A DNA stretch of 64,000 nucleotides from NCBI GenBank assembly GCA_963777325.1, contig CAVZQE010000005.1, positions 186,001 to 250,000 on the forward strand. Reading direction: 5' to 3'. This DNA comes from JAFAXA01 sp963777325. Lineage in GTDB: Bacteria; Pseudomonadota; Alphaproteobacteria; Acetobacterales; Acetobacteraceae. Below the pieces are notes generated by a model, which saw nothing but the letters and a program-made list of their open reading frames with translations, did not search any database and was not told the DNA's origin. Made by a program: the position numbers and the translations under genes. Of this stretch, positions 1 to 8,231 are shown piece by piece (within the stretch, counting starts at the first letter, position 1; the number at the start of each line of letters is the position of its first letter).

Positions 1-1
1 C

Positions 2-469
2 CTGCCGAACGGCGTCGAGCTCGCGCTCGGGATCGAGCGGGCGGCGACGCTCTCCGACCTGTTGCCGCAAGCGGACGTGCTCTCGCTGCACACCCCGCTG
101 ACCCGCCAGACGCGCGGGCTGATCGGGCGGGCGGAGCTGTCGCTGCTGCCCAAGGGAGCCGTGGTCGTGAACACGGCGCGCGGGCCGGTGCTCGACGTCG
201 ATGCGCTCGGGGAGCTGATCCGCTCGGGCCACATCGCGGGCGCGGGGCTCGATGTGCTGCCGGTGGAGCCGCCGGCCGATCCGCCCGCCCTGCTGCGGGC
301 CTACCGCGCCCGCGAGCCCTGGCTGGAGGGCCGCCTGATCATCACGCCGCATTCGGCGTATTGGAGCCCGCAGGCGCTCGCCGACATCCGCCGCAAGGCG
401 GCCGAGACGATCCGTGCCGCGCTGCTGACCGACCGGCCGCAGAACGTGATCACGCCCGACATGGAGTGA
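2..469 (+). CDS. D-2-hydroxyacid dehydrogenase, C-terminal part (5' end outside window)
   Basis: The reading frame is open from the first bases of the window, so only the C-terminal ~155 residues are visible. The segment LLPKGAVVVNTARGPVLD followed by GAGLDVLPVEPP is the conserved end of the NAD-binding domain of the D-isomer-specific 2-hydroxyacid dehydrogenase family. The catalytic His is in ITPHSAYWS near residue 117 of the visible part. Family members reduce 2-keto acids or oxidise D-2-hydroxy acids with NAD(P)H; the C-terminal-binding-protein branch looks closest. Substrate cannot be assigned. The last 23 bases, including the stop codon, recur almost exactly at 3356-3378. Confidence 0.85.
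   Translation: MPNGVELALGIERAATLSDLLPQADVLSLHTPLTRQTRGLIGRAELSLLPKGAVVVNTARGPVLDVDALGELIRSGHIAGAGLDVLPVEPPADPPALLRAYRAREPWLEGRLIITPHSAYWSPQALADIRRKAAETIRAALLTDRPQNVITPDME
447..469 (+). repeat. 23-bp repeat, copy A (3' end of dehydrogenase gene)
   Basis: The final 23 bases of the dehydrogenase gene, encoding ITPDME plus the stop, match 22 of 23 bases at 3356-3378; the one difference is a C/T at the Asp codon. The two copies bracket the whole ABC transporter operon in the same orientation. Confidence 0.8.
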
Positions 470-509
470 CGCCGGGGCGGTATCCTCGCCTGTCCGTAAC
501 GAACCGCGA

Positions 510-1304
510 TCACGCCTGCTTCATGCCGGTGCCCCAGCGCCGGTGCAGGAAACGCTCCCAGGGCGCGAACAGCACCTTGTCGGCCAGCAGCCCGATCAGC
601 ACGATGACCAGCATGACCGCGATCACCTGCTCCATGGCGTTCAGCTCCCGCCCGTAATGCAGCAACTGCCCGAGACCGAAGCCGCTCAGGATCGTGACGT
701 AGATCTCGGCCGACATCAGCGAGCGCCACGCGAAAGCCCAGCCCTGCTTCATGCCGCTGACCAGGAAGGGCAGCGAGGCGGGCACGATCACGCGCGTCCA
801 TCTATGCAGCCCCTCCGAGCCCATGGTTCGCGCCGCGCGGGCGAAGACAGGGGAGATGCTGCGCGCGCCGGTGTCGGTGGCGATCACGACGGACCAGGTC
901 GTGCCCATGACCACGACGAACAGCATCGCGCTCTCGCTCTGTCCAAACCAGAGCAGCGCCAGCGGAATCCAGCACACGCTGGGCAGCGTCTGCAATCCCA
1001 GCGCCAGCACGCCCACCGTGTCCTCGACGAACGCCGAGGTGCTGGAGAGCAGGCCGAGCGGCAACCCGATCAGCAGGCCGATCGCGTAGCCGACGAGCAG
1101 CCGGCGCAGCGTGACCCCGACGGCGCTTAGCAGCGTTCCGTCGCCGAGCGAGGTCCAGAGATACTCACCCACGCTCCAGGGCGACGGCAGCAGCACCGGC
1201 GACCAGTGGCCGCTCATTGTCATCGCGTGCCACGCGCCGACCAGGGCCGCGAAGAACAGCCCGGCGATCAACGCCCGCCTCATGGCCGCGCCTTTGCCCC
1301 TCAC
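510..1304 (-). CDS. NitT/TauT-family ABC transporter permease
   Basis: This is a 264-residue integral membrane protein with about six hydrophobic segments and a BPD_transp_1 core. The segment around residues 160-185 (LHRWTRVIVPASLPFLVSGMK) is the EAA-type loop that docks on the ATPase. Family knowledge (SsuC/TauC/NrtB) predicts import of an oxidised sulfur or nitrogen compound across the inner membrane. The GTG start overlaps the stop of the upstream ATPase gene (GTGA), which indicates translational coupling in one operon read leftward: binding protein, ATPase, permease. The ligand cannot be deduced. Confidence 0.88.
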   Translation of the reverse strand: MRGKGAAMRRALIAGLFFAALVGAWHAMTMSGHWSPVLLPSPWSVGEYLWTSLGDGTLLSAVGVTLRRLLVGYAIGLLIGLPLGLLSSTSAFVEDTVGVLALGLQTLPSVCWIPLALLWFGQSESAMLFVVVMGTTWSVVIATDTGARSISPVFARAARTMGSEGLHRWTRVIVPASLPFLVSGMKQGWAFAWRSLMSAEIYVTILSGFGLGQLLHYGRELNAMEQVIAVMLVIVLIGLLADKVLFAPWERFLHRRWGTGMKQA

Positions 1305-2122
1305 AGCGTCGTCTCCGGCACGTAGTAGCTCTTGAGCGCCGCGGTGATGCGCGAGGCATGGCTGGACAGCTCGGGGCCGTTGATGTCGCGCGGCCGCGGC
1401 AGGGGAATGTCGAACGTCTCATGGATGCGCCCGGGATTTGGGGAGAGCAGCACGACCCGGTCTGCGAGGCAGACCGCCTCGCGCACGTTGTGCGTGACGA
1501 GCAGGATCGTCTTCCGCCGCGCGCGCCAGATCTCCTGCAGATCGTCGTAGAGCTGCTCGCGGGTCAGCGCGTCCAGCGCCGAGAACGGCTCGTCCATCAG
1601 CAGAACGCGCGGATCCGGCGCCAGCGCGCGGGCCAGCGCGACGCGCTGGCGCATGCCCCCGGACAGCTCGTGCACATTGGCGCGGGCAAAGCGTTCCAGC
1701 TTGACCAGCCGGAGATAGTCGAGCGCGGTCTCGACCCGCTGGCGGCCCGTCAGACCCGGGACGAGCTTCAGCCCGAACATCACGTTCCCGAGCACGTCGA
1801 GCCAGGGAAACAGGGCCAATTCCTGGAACATCACCAGCCGGTGCCGTCCCGGCCCCATGATGGGCTGCCCGTCGGCCGTGACCCGGCCGCTATCCGGCTT
1901 GGTCAGCCCGGCCACGATGTCGAGCAGCGTCGATTTCCCGCAGCCGCTCGGGCCGACCAGGCACACGAACTCGCCGGGCCGCACGTTCAGGGTGACGTCG
2001 TCGAGCGCCTGGATGACGGTCTGGCGCGTGCGGAACGCCTTGGAGACGCCCTCGACGGCCAGTTCGCCCCTTCGCGCGTCCTGCTCCGGGGGAGCGACCT
2101 CGGCATGCATGTCCGGAGCCAC
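1301..2122 (-). CDS. NitT/TauT-family ABC transporter ATP-binding protein
   Basis: The 273-residue ATPase shows Walker A GPSGCGKST (about residue 58), the ABC signature LSGGMRQRVALARAL, Walker B VLLMDEPFSALD and the H-loop VTHN. The short C-terminal extension and the sequence between motifs fit the SsuB/TauB/NrtD branch that energises nitrate, taurine or alkanesulfonate uptake. The GTG start follows the stop of the binding-protein gene directly. It acts on the cytoplasmic face with the permease encoded immediately downstream. Confidence 0.92.
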   Translation of the reverse strand: MAPDMHAEVAPPEQDARRGELAVEGVSKAFRTRQTVIQALDDVTLNVRPGEFVCLVGPSGCGKSTLLDIVAGLTKPDSGRVTADGQPIMGPGRHRLVMFQELALFPWLDVLGNVMFGLKLVPGLTGRQRVETALDYLRLVKLERFARANVHELSGGMRQRVALARALAPDPRVLLMDEPFSALDALTREQLYDDLQEIWRARRKTILLVTHNVREAVCLADRVVLLSPNPGRIHETFDIPLPRPRDINGPELSSHASRITAALKSYYVPETTL

Positions 2123-3199
2123 TCAGGGCCTCTCGACCAGGCGGGACAGGTCTGGCGCGGTGCGCAGGAAGCCGGCCTCCCTCGCTTTGGCGACGAAACG
2201 CTCCAGCGCATCGCGCGACACCGCCGGCGTGAGGGCGATGCGGCCCCAGGCACGCGCGATCAGCGCGGGCTTGATCTCGGTGCGTGTCTCCGCCGCCAGC
2301 TCGTTGCGCACGATGGCCTGCGCCTCCTCGGGGTGGGCCTTGATCCAGGCCGTCAGCTCCTCGTGCGCCGCGACGAAGCGCCGGGCGAGGTCGCGTCTGG
2401 CCGCGAGGAACTTGGCGCTGGAGACGAGCACGGTGGTCACGGAGTCCAACTCCTCGACCAGCACCTTGCCGCCCGCTTCCGCCTCCAGCCGCGACACCCA
2501 GGGTTCCACGGTCCACACCGCGTCGAGTTGCCGCCCCTGAAACAGCGAGAGCTGGTCGGGGTTGGCGGTCGGGATCACCTGTGCGTCGCCGCCGGTCAGC
2601 GTGATCCGCAGGCCGCCCGCGGCGAGCCAGGCGCGCGCGGCGACGTCCTGGGTGTTGCCGAGCTGGGGCGTGGCGATCTTCTTGCCCCGGAAATCGGCGG
2701 GCTTCTGCAACCCGGCATCGGGCTGCACGACCAGGGCCGCCCCGCCCTCGGCCGCCCCGGCTATGATGCGGATGTCCTCGCCGCGCGCCTTGGCGTAGGC
2801 GTTGATGGCGGGGCTGGGGCCGACATAGGTGAGGTCGATCGAGTCGGCGAAGATCGCCTCCATCGCGCTCGGCCCGGCGTTATAGACGAACCAATCGATT
2901 TTCACGTCGGGGCCGAGGCGCTGCTCGAACCAGCCCTGGCCCTTGCGCGACAAGCCGTGCGCGACCAGGGCTTGGACGTGGGTGATGTTCGGGAAATGCC
3001 CGACCCGCAGCGTGGCGGACTGCGCGAAAGCCGCCGGGCAGAGGCCGATACCCGCCAACAGCATCAGGCCCAGCACGGAGCGGGCAAGCCGGCGACGCGG
3101 CGCGGCGTCCCGTCCCGTCCCGGACCATGCCCCCGCCCGGGAGGCCAGGGGGCCTGGGCCGTCCCGCAGGGCCCTGTGGTTCTCATACGCTGCGTTCAT
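2123..3199 (-). CDS. NitT/TauT-family ABC transporter substrate-binding protein
   Basis: First gene of the leftward three-gene ABC operon. The chosen ATG at 3199 has a GGAGA ribosome site about 7 bases upstream; a longer frame to 3262 lacks one. The protein (358 residues) has a basic stretch and a hydrophobic signal core (ARSVLGLMLLAGIGLC...AFA) preceded by an unusually long ~30-residue hydrophilic lead. The mature part begins TLRVGHFPNITHVQALVAHG and continues with DLTYVGPSPAINAYAKA, typical of periplasmic SsuA/TauA/NrtA-type proteins. Ligand class is probably a sulfonate, taurine or nitrate-like anion; the exact ligand is unknown. Confidence 0.85.
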   Translation of the reverse strand: MNAAYENHRALRDGPGPLASRAGAWSGTGRDAAPRRRLARSVLGLMLLAGIGLCPAAFAQSATLRVGHFPNITHVQALVAHGLSRKGQGWFEQRLGPDVKIDWFVYNAGPSAMEAIFADSIDLTYVGPSPAINAYAKARGEDIRIIAGAAEGGAALVVQPDAGLQKPADFRGKKIATPQLGNTQDVAARAWLAAGGLRITLTGGDAQVIPTANPDQLSLFQGRQLDAVWTVEPWVSRLEAEAGGKVLVEELDSVTTVLVSSAKFLAARRDLARRFVAAHEELTAWIKAHPEEAQAIVRNELAAETRTEIKPALIARAWGRIALTPAVSRDALERFVAKAREAGFLRTAPDLSRLVERP

Positions 3200-3815
3200 C
3201 GAATCTCCATGGGCCAGCACTGGGCCGTGCCGAAAACGGTCGGGCAGGGGCTTCGCGGCCAAGCGGCCGGGCCGGCAAGCCGCGGCAAGCGGTTGCTCCT
3301 ATATCCCGCGACCTGAATGTCAACAGGCTGGTGGCGACGCCAAGAAGCAGGACACTGATCACGCCCGATATGGAGTGATTTGCCGCCTTGGTGCGGCGCG
3401 GATGCTGGCGGCATGAGCCGCCGGCGTTGCGCGTCCGCAGGGCACCCCTGGATCAGAGTCTAGACAACGCGCTCCAGAACCTTGCGGCCCCTGGCGCAAT
3501 CGGGGGTGCTTCGGATGCCCCGCGTCCAACCAGTACGCGGGCTCGCTCGCACCATGGACAAGCCGACCTCTCCGACGACGACCCACACAGCTTACCACAG
3601 GTTTCTTCCCGACTCGCCGCACCGGGATTCGTCATCGCGAGCCGCCACCCGGCGCCGTGGCGATCGACGCGCGGCTCACCTCGTCGCTGCTGCTCACAAT
3701 AGAGGCAGACCTGCCCTCGATCGGTTCAGAACTGCCGCATTGACCGCAACACCATCCCGGCGCTGAGATTGAGGCGATCCGAATTCATTCGCGGCAGGCG
3801 CCGCAGGAGAGACGC
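3200..3815. other. Intergenic region between ABC operon and kgtP, with a gene-end remnant
   Basis: About 600 bp without a convincing gene. The part nearest 3199 should contain the promoter of the leftward ABC operon. Positions 3356-3378 copy the 3' end of the dehydrogenase gene at the window start. Short frames here have no recognisable domains. A GGAGAG ribosome site for kgtP lies at about 3806-3811. Confidence 0.6.
3356..3378 (+). repeat. 23-bp repeat, copy B (orphan dehydrogenase gene end)
   Basis: Matches 447-469 at 22 of 23 bases, again ending in an in-frame TGA after ITPDME. No dehydrogenase coding sequence precedes it, so it looks like a scar from a deleted or rearranged second copy rather than part of a gene. 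Confidence 0.75.
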
Positions 3816-5129
3816 ATGGATGCCGCGGCAGGGGCTGCTCCTCACGCCGACCTCGCGAAGATCGACCGCAGCCGCCGCATCCTCGCGATCGTCGGCGGGT
3901 CGTCCGGCAACCTCGTCGAGTGGTATGATTTCTACGTCTATTCGTTCACGTCGCTCTACTTTGCCGCGTCATTCTTTCCCTCGGGGGACAGGACCACCCA
4001 GCTGCTCAACACCGCGGGCATCTTCGCGGCCGGCTTTCTGATGCGGCCGCTGGGAGGCTGGGTGTTCGGCCGCATCGCGGATCGGCGGGGCCGCCGGGCG
4101 GCGATGATCATCTCGGTACTCATGATGTGCGGCGGCTCGCTCGTCGTCGCCGTGCTGCCGACCTACGCCTCGATCGGCGCGCTGGCCCCGCTTCTTCTGT
4201 TGCTGGCGCGGCTCGCGCAGGGATTGTCGGTCGGGGGCGAGTACGGCACCAGCGCCACCTACATGAGCGAGGTCGCGATCAGCGGCCACCGGGGTTTCTA
4301 CGCCTCGTTCCAGTACGTGACGCTGATCGGCGGCCAGCTGCTCGCCGTCCTCGTGCTGGTCGTCCTGCAAGCGTTCCTGACCGACGGCCAGCTCCGGGTA
4401 TGGGGCTGGCGGGTTCCGTTCCTGATCGGGGCGCTCGCCGCCGTGATCGCGATGTTCCTCCGCCGCTCGCTGCCGGAGACGTCGCCCGACGAGGTGCGCC
4501 ACAGCAAGGAGGCGGGCAGCGTCGCCGAACTGTTCCGGCATCATACGAAGCCGTTCCTGATGGTGCTCGGCCTGACCTCGGGCGGCTCGCTCGTGTTCTA
4601 CACCTACACGACCTACATGCAGAAATACCTGGTCAACACGGCGCACATGAACGCCCGCACCGCGAGCGGCGTCATGACGGCCGTGCTGGTCGGGTACATG
4701 TTGCTCCAGCCCGTGTTCGGCGCGTTGTCGGATCGGATCGGCCGCAGAATCTGCCTCATCGGCTTTGGTGTGCTGACGGTTCTGAGCACGGTGCTGTTCC
4801 TGCGGGCGATCGGGACGGTTGCGTCCCCTGTCACCGCCTTCGCGCTCGTGCTCGGAGCGCTCGCCATCGTCAGCCTCTACACCTCGATCAGCGGACTGGT
4901 GAAAGCGGAGCTATTCCCGACCGAGGTGCGCGCGCTCGGCGTCGGCCTCGCCTACGCGATCGCCAACGCTTTGTTCGGGGGAACGGCCGAGTACGTCGCG
5001 CTCTGGTTCAAATCGGCCGGACACGAAGGCGGGTTCGCCTGGTACGTGACCATCCTATGCGCCGTCTCCCTCGCCGCCGCGCTGTGGATGCCGGACACCG
5101 CGAGGCGCGGCTATCTGGCCCGGGAGTGA
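3816..5129 (+). CDS. kgtP: 2-oxoglutarate/H+ symporter, MHS-family MFS (KgtP-like)
   Basis: The 437-residue, 12-segment transporter resembles E. coli KgtP from end to end: GNLVEWYDFYVYSFTSLYFA near residue 30, the MFS loop signature GRIADRRGRR between helices 2 and 3, ARLAQGLSVGGEYGTSATYM, and FPTEVRALGVGLAYAIANALFGG near residue 365. Family role is proton-coupled uptake of 2-oxoglutarate or a similar dicarboxylate through the inner membrane. ATG 3816 has a GGAGAG ribosome site. It is a single gene convergent with the next one, whose 3' end overlaps it by 75 bases. Confidence 0.88.
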   Translation: MDAAAGAAPHADLAKIDRSRRILAIVGGSSGNLVEWYDFYVYSFTSLYFAASFFPSGDRTTQLLNTAGIFAAGFLMRPLGGWVFGRIADRRGRRAAMIISVLMMCGGSLVVAVLPTYASIGALAPLLLLLARLAQGLSVGGEYGTSATYMSEVAISGHRGFYASFQYVTLIGGQLLAVLVLVVLQAFLTDGQLRVWGWRVPFLIGALAAVIAMFLRRSLPETSPDEVRHSKEAGSVAELFRHHTKPFLMVLGLTSGGSLVFYTYTTYMQKYLVNTAHMNARTASGVMTAVLVGYMLLQPVFGALSDRIGRRICLIGFGVLTVLSTVLFLRAIGTVASPVTAFALVLGALAIVSLYTSISGLVKAELFPTEVRALGVGLAYAIANALFGGTAEYVALWFKSAGHEGGFAWYVTILCAVSLAAALWMPDTARRGYLARE

Positions 5130-6495
5130 GACGCCCGGCCGCGTGACGCGACCGCTGAGGCGGAGGCTGCTGACCGCCGCCGCCGCCGCAGCGAACCCCG
5201 CGCCCGCCGCGAGCGCGACCACGCCGCCTCGAACGGGGAAGAAGCTGAACGCGACCGCGACCAGGGCGGCCCCGGTCGTTTGCCCGAACAGCCGGGCGGT
5301 CGCCAGCATGCCGCCCGCGCCGCCGCTGCGATGCGCCGGGGCGGAGGCCATCATGGTGCGGTTGTTGGGCGTCTGGAACAGTCCGAACCCCACCCCGCAG
5401 ACCGCCATCCGCCAGCCGATCCCATAGATGCTCGCGGCCGCCGGCATGGTCGCGAGCAGCACGAGCCCCGCCGCCATGATGACGAGGCCGATGCTGCCGA
5501 GCACCCCCGCCGGGTAGCGGTCGGTCAGGCGGCCCGCGACCGGCGCCGCGATTGCGACCGCAACCGGCCATGGCGTCATCAGCAGCCCGGTCGCGACCTG
5601 GCCGCAGCCGAGCACGTCCTGGAGATAGAAGGGCAGCGACACGTAGGCGAGCATCTGCGCCGCATACGAGCAGACGGACGTTGCGACCGAGAGCGAGAAC
5701 AGCGGGTTGCGCAGCAGATCGACGGGCAGGAGCGGCGCGGTCCGCGCCTCCTGGCGGCGGACCAGCATCCAGCCGAGCAGCAGGCCGCCCGCGATCTCGA
5801 GCGCGACGAAGAGCGGGGCTTCGCCATGTCCGATCTCGTCGATCCCCGTGATGAGGAGGCCGAAGCTTCCGGCGTTCAGCAACGCGCTTCCCCAGTCGAA
5901 ATCGTGCGTGGCGCGGCGTCCGAGGCAGTACCCGCATCCCGATCAGCAATGCGAGCGTTCCGATCGGCACGTTGACCAGGAACAGCCACTGCCAGGAGGC
6001 GACGGACAGGATCGCGGAGGCGAGCGTCGGGCCGATGGCGGCCGCGACCGCCACCACCATGGCGTTGATGCCGAGCGCGGTCCCAAGCATCCGGCGAGGA
6101 TAGATGAACCGGATCTGCGCCACGCTGACGCTCATCAAGCCGGACGCGCCGAACCCCTGCGCCACGCGCGCAAGGCTCAGCCCGCCGAGGCTGTGCGACA
6201 GCGCGCAGACGAGCGAGGCAAGCGTCATAACCGTGAGGCCGGTCAGATAGACCCGGCGGTAGCCCAGGATCTCGCCGAGCGAGGCGCAGGCCAGCAGCGA
6301 GACCGTGACCGCGAGCTGGTAGGCGTTCACCACCCATACGGCGCTGGCGGGGGACGCCCCCACGTCGCGGGCGATCGTCGGCAGCGCGACGTTGGCGATG
6401 CTGCCGTCCAGCACGGCCATCGTCACGCCGAGCGCGATCGTGAACATGGCCCAGTACCGCGCGGGCGTGGCGATGCCGTCGCTCGATGGCTGCAT
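5055..6495 (-). pseudogene. DHA2-family (EmrB/QacA-like) MFS efflux transporter, frameshifted
   Basis: The N-terminal half (ATG 6495) shows ALGVTMAVLDGSIANVALPTIARD and WVVNAYQLA, hallmarks of 14-helix DHA2 drug:H+ antiporters. At about 5,900 the homology jumps to another frame, which continues FDWGSALLNAGSFGLLITG through the C-terminal half and ends at 5055 inside the kgtP 3' end. The two halves join smoothly with a ±1 nt change and contain no other lesion, so either a recent mutation or a sequence error is possible. If intact, the protein would be about 480 residues in the inner membrane, exporting hydrophobic toxicants. Its C-terminal ~25 residues look atypical. Confidence 0.82.
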
Positions 6496-6641
6496 GGCCG
6501 ATCCTTGGGAGATGAGGCAGGCCGATCCGCCTTACCCCGAACCAGGTCGGGGGGCTATCGCGTGAAGCGATCACTCCCATGTGAGAGGCAAACCACAATG
6601 GCCGGGACCAGTTGCTGCGCATCGGCTTGGGAGGAACACAC

Positions 6642-7232
6642 ATGTCAGAGGTAAGCCGGCGAGACGTGATCGGCGGCACGGTCGCAGGAGTTGTCGCGAT
6701 CCCGCTCGCGTCGCCCGCCTCCGCGAAGACCGCCGCCAATCCGGCCACACCCGTATCCCACATGCCCGACACGCTGCACGTGGTGCTGGAGGTGAACGGC
6801 AGGCGGCTGCCGCTCTCGATCGACCCCCGCACCTCGCTGCTCGACGCGCTGCGCGAGCATGCCGGGCTGACCGGGACCAAGAAGGGCTGTGATCATGGCT
6901 CCTGCGGCGCCTGCACCGTCCATCTCGGCGGCGAGCGCATCGTCTCCTGCCTGGCACTCGCCGCGCGCTGCCAGGGCCAGCCGATCACCACGATCGAGGG
7001 TCTGGCGCATGGCGATACGCTGCATCCGGTGCAGGCGGCCTTCCTGCACCACGACGCCTTCCAGTGCGGCTACTGCACGCCCGGCCAAATCATGTCCGCC
7101 GTCGCCCTGGTCAAGGAGGGCCACACCGGATCGGACGCCGAGATCCGTGACTGGATGAGCGGCAACATCTGCCGGTGCGGGGCTTATCCGAACATCGTCG
7201 CCGCGATCCGCGACGTAGCGGGAAAGGCCTGA
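6642..7232 (+). CDS. paoA: Aldehyde oxidoreductase, [2Fe-2S] subunit with Tat signal
   Basis: The 196-residue protein starts at ATG 6642 (GGAGGA site) and carries a twin-arginine signal, SRRDVIGG, then a hydrophobic stretch. It contains the plant-type ferredoxin cluster motif KKGCDHGSCGACTVH around residue 85 with a distal Cys in RIVSC, and the second cluster pair QCGYCTPGQI and GNICRCGAY. This layout is that of PaoA/YagT, the small subunit of the periplasmic PaoABC enzyme that oxidises aromatic and other aldehydes to acids. Its two Fe-S clusters carry electrons from the molybdenum centre to FAD. First gene of paoABC; four bases separate it from paoB. Confidence 0.93.
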   Translation: MSEVSRRDVIGGTVAGVVAIPLASPASAKTAANPATPVSHMPDTLHVVLEVNGRRLPLSIDPRTSLLDALREHAGLTGTKKGCDHGSCGACTVHLGGERIVSCLALAARCQGQPITTIEGLAHGDTLHPVQAAFLHHDAFQCGYCTPGQIMSAVALVKEGHTGSDAEIRDWMSGNICRCGAYPNIVAAIRDVAGKA

Positions 7233-7235
7233 CGC

Positions 7236-8216
7236 ATGCACCTCTTCACCCTTACGCATCCGGCCGGAATCGACGCGGCCGTCCACGCTGCCCAGGCCGG
7301 CGGCGCGGCCTACATCGCCGGCGGCACCGATCTACTGCAGCTGATGAAGAACGACGTGGAAGCGCCGCAAACCCTCGTCGATCTCGCCGCGCTGAAGCTC
7401 GACGGCATCGGCACGACGGCGGACGGAACGCTGCGCCTCGGCGCGCTCGCGACGATGAGCAAGGCCGCCGCGCACCCGACCGTGCGGCAGGGCTGGCCCG
7501 CGATCAGCCAGGCGCTCCTGCTCTCGGCGTCGCCGCAGGTGCGCAACATGGGCACGATGGGCGGCAACCTGCTGCAACGCACCCGCTGCAACTACTTCCG
7601 CGACACGGGCTTCGCCTGCAACAAGCGCGATCCGGGCTCGGGCTGTCCCGCGATCGGCGGCGACAACCGCAATCTGGCGGTGTTCGGCGTCAGCGAGCAT
7701 TGCATCGCGACGCATCCGTCCGACATGCCGGTCGCGCTGATCGCGCTGGACGCCCGCGTCGAACTGCACGGGCCTCAGGGGGCGACGCGCACGATTCCGC
7801 TCGCGGAACTCTACGTGCAGCCGGGCGACACGCCGCAGACGGAAACGACGCTTCGCCCCGGCGAGCTGATCGCGGCGGTGCTTGTGCCGGCGTCCGCCGC
7901 CGCGAAGCGCTCGGCCTATCTCAAGGTGCGCGACCGGGCGAGCTTCGCCTTTGCGCTCGTCTCCGCAGCCGTCGGGCTCGAGATCGAGAACGGCACGATA
8001 CGGGATGCGCGGCTCGCCATGGGCGGGGTCGGCACGGTGCCTTGGCGGATGGAGACGGTGGAAGCGGAGTTGCGCGGCAAGAAACCGACCGCCGATGTGT
8101 TCGAGGCGGCGGCGGTGCACGCGCCGGAGGGCGCCCACGCCGCCAGCGAGAACGGCTTCAAGCTCCGCCTGATGCAGCGCGTCGCCGCGCGCGCGTTCCA
8201 GTCGGTCGCCGCCTGA
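7236..8216 (+). CDS. paoB: Aldehyde oxidoreductase, FAD-binding subunit
   Basis: The 326-residue protein belongs to the molybdopterin dehydrogenase FAD-binding family: AYIAGGTDLLQLMK near residue 35 and ASPQVRNMGTMGGNLLQRTRC near residue 100 are the FAD contacts. The Cys-rich insert CNYFRDTGFACNKRDPGSGC matches the loop that holds an extra [4Fe-4S] cluster in PaoB and related enzymes. The C-terminal CO dehydrogenase flavoprotein domain follows. Role: passes electrons from the PaoA clusters to the final acceptor. It is translated with paoA and paoC, with no long gaps. Confidence 0.93.
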   Translation: MHLFTLTHPAGIDAAVHAAQAGGAAYIAGGTDLLQLMKNDVEAPQTLVDLAALKLDGIGTTADGTLRLGALATMSKAAAHPTVRQGWPAISQALLLSASPQVRNMGTMGGNLLQRTRCNYFRDTGFACNKRDPGSGCPAIGGDNRNLAVFGVSEHCIATHPSDMPVALIALDARVELHGPQGATRTIPLAELYVQPGDTPQTETTLRPGELIAAVLVPASAAAKRSAYLKVRDRASFAFALVSAAVGLEIENGTIRDARLAMGGVGTVPWRMETVEAELRGKKPTADVFEAAAVHAPEGAHAASENGFKLRLMQRVAARAFQSVAA

Positions 8217-8231
8217 TCGGGAGATGAAATA

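Noticed and set aside
1217..3316. Long plus-strand open frame (699 codons) opposite the ABC operon
   Set aside because: It is an antisense shadow of high-GC coding DNA; no domain or codon pattern supports it, and the minus-strand genes are clear.
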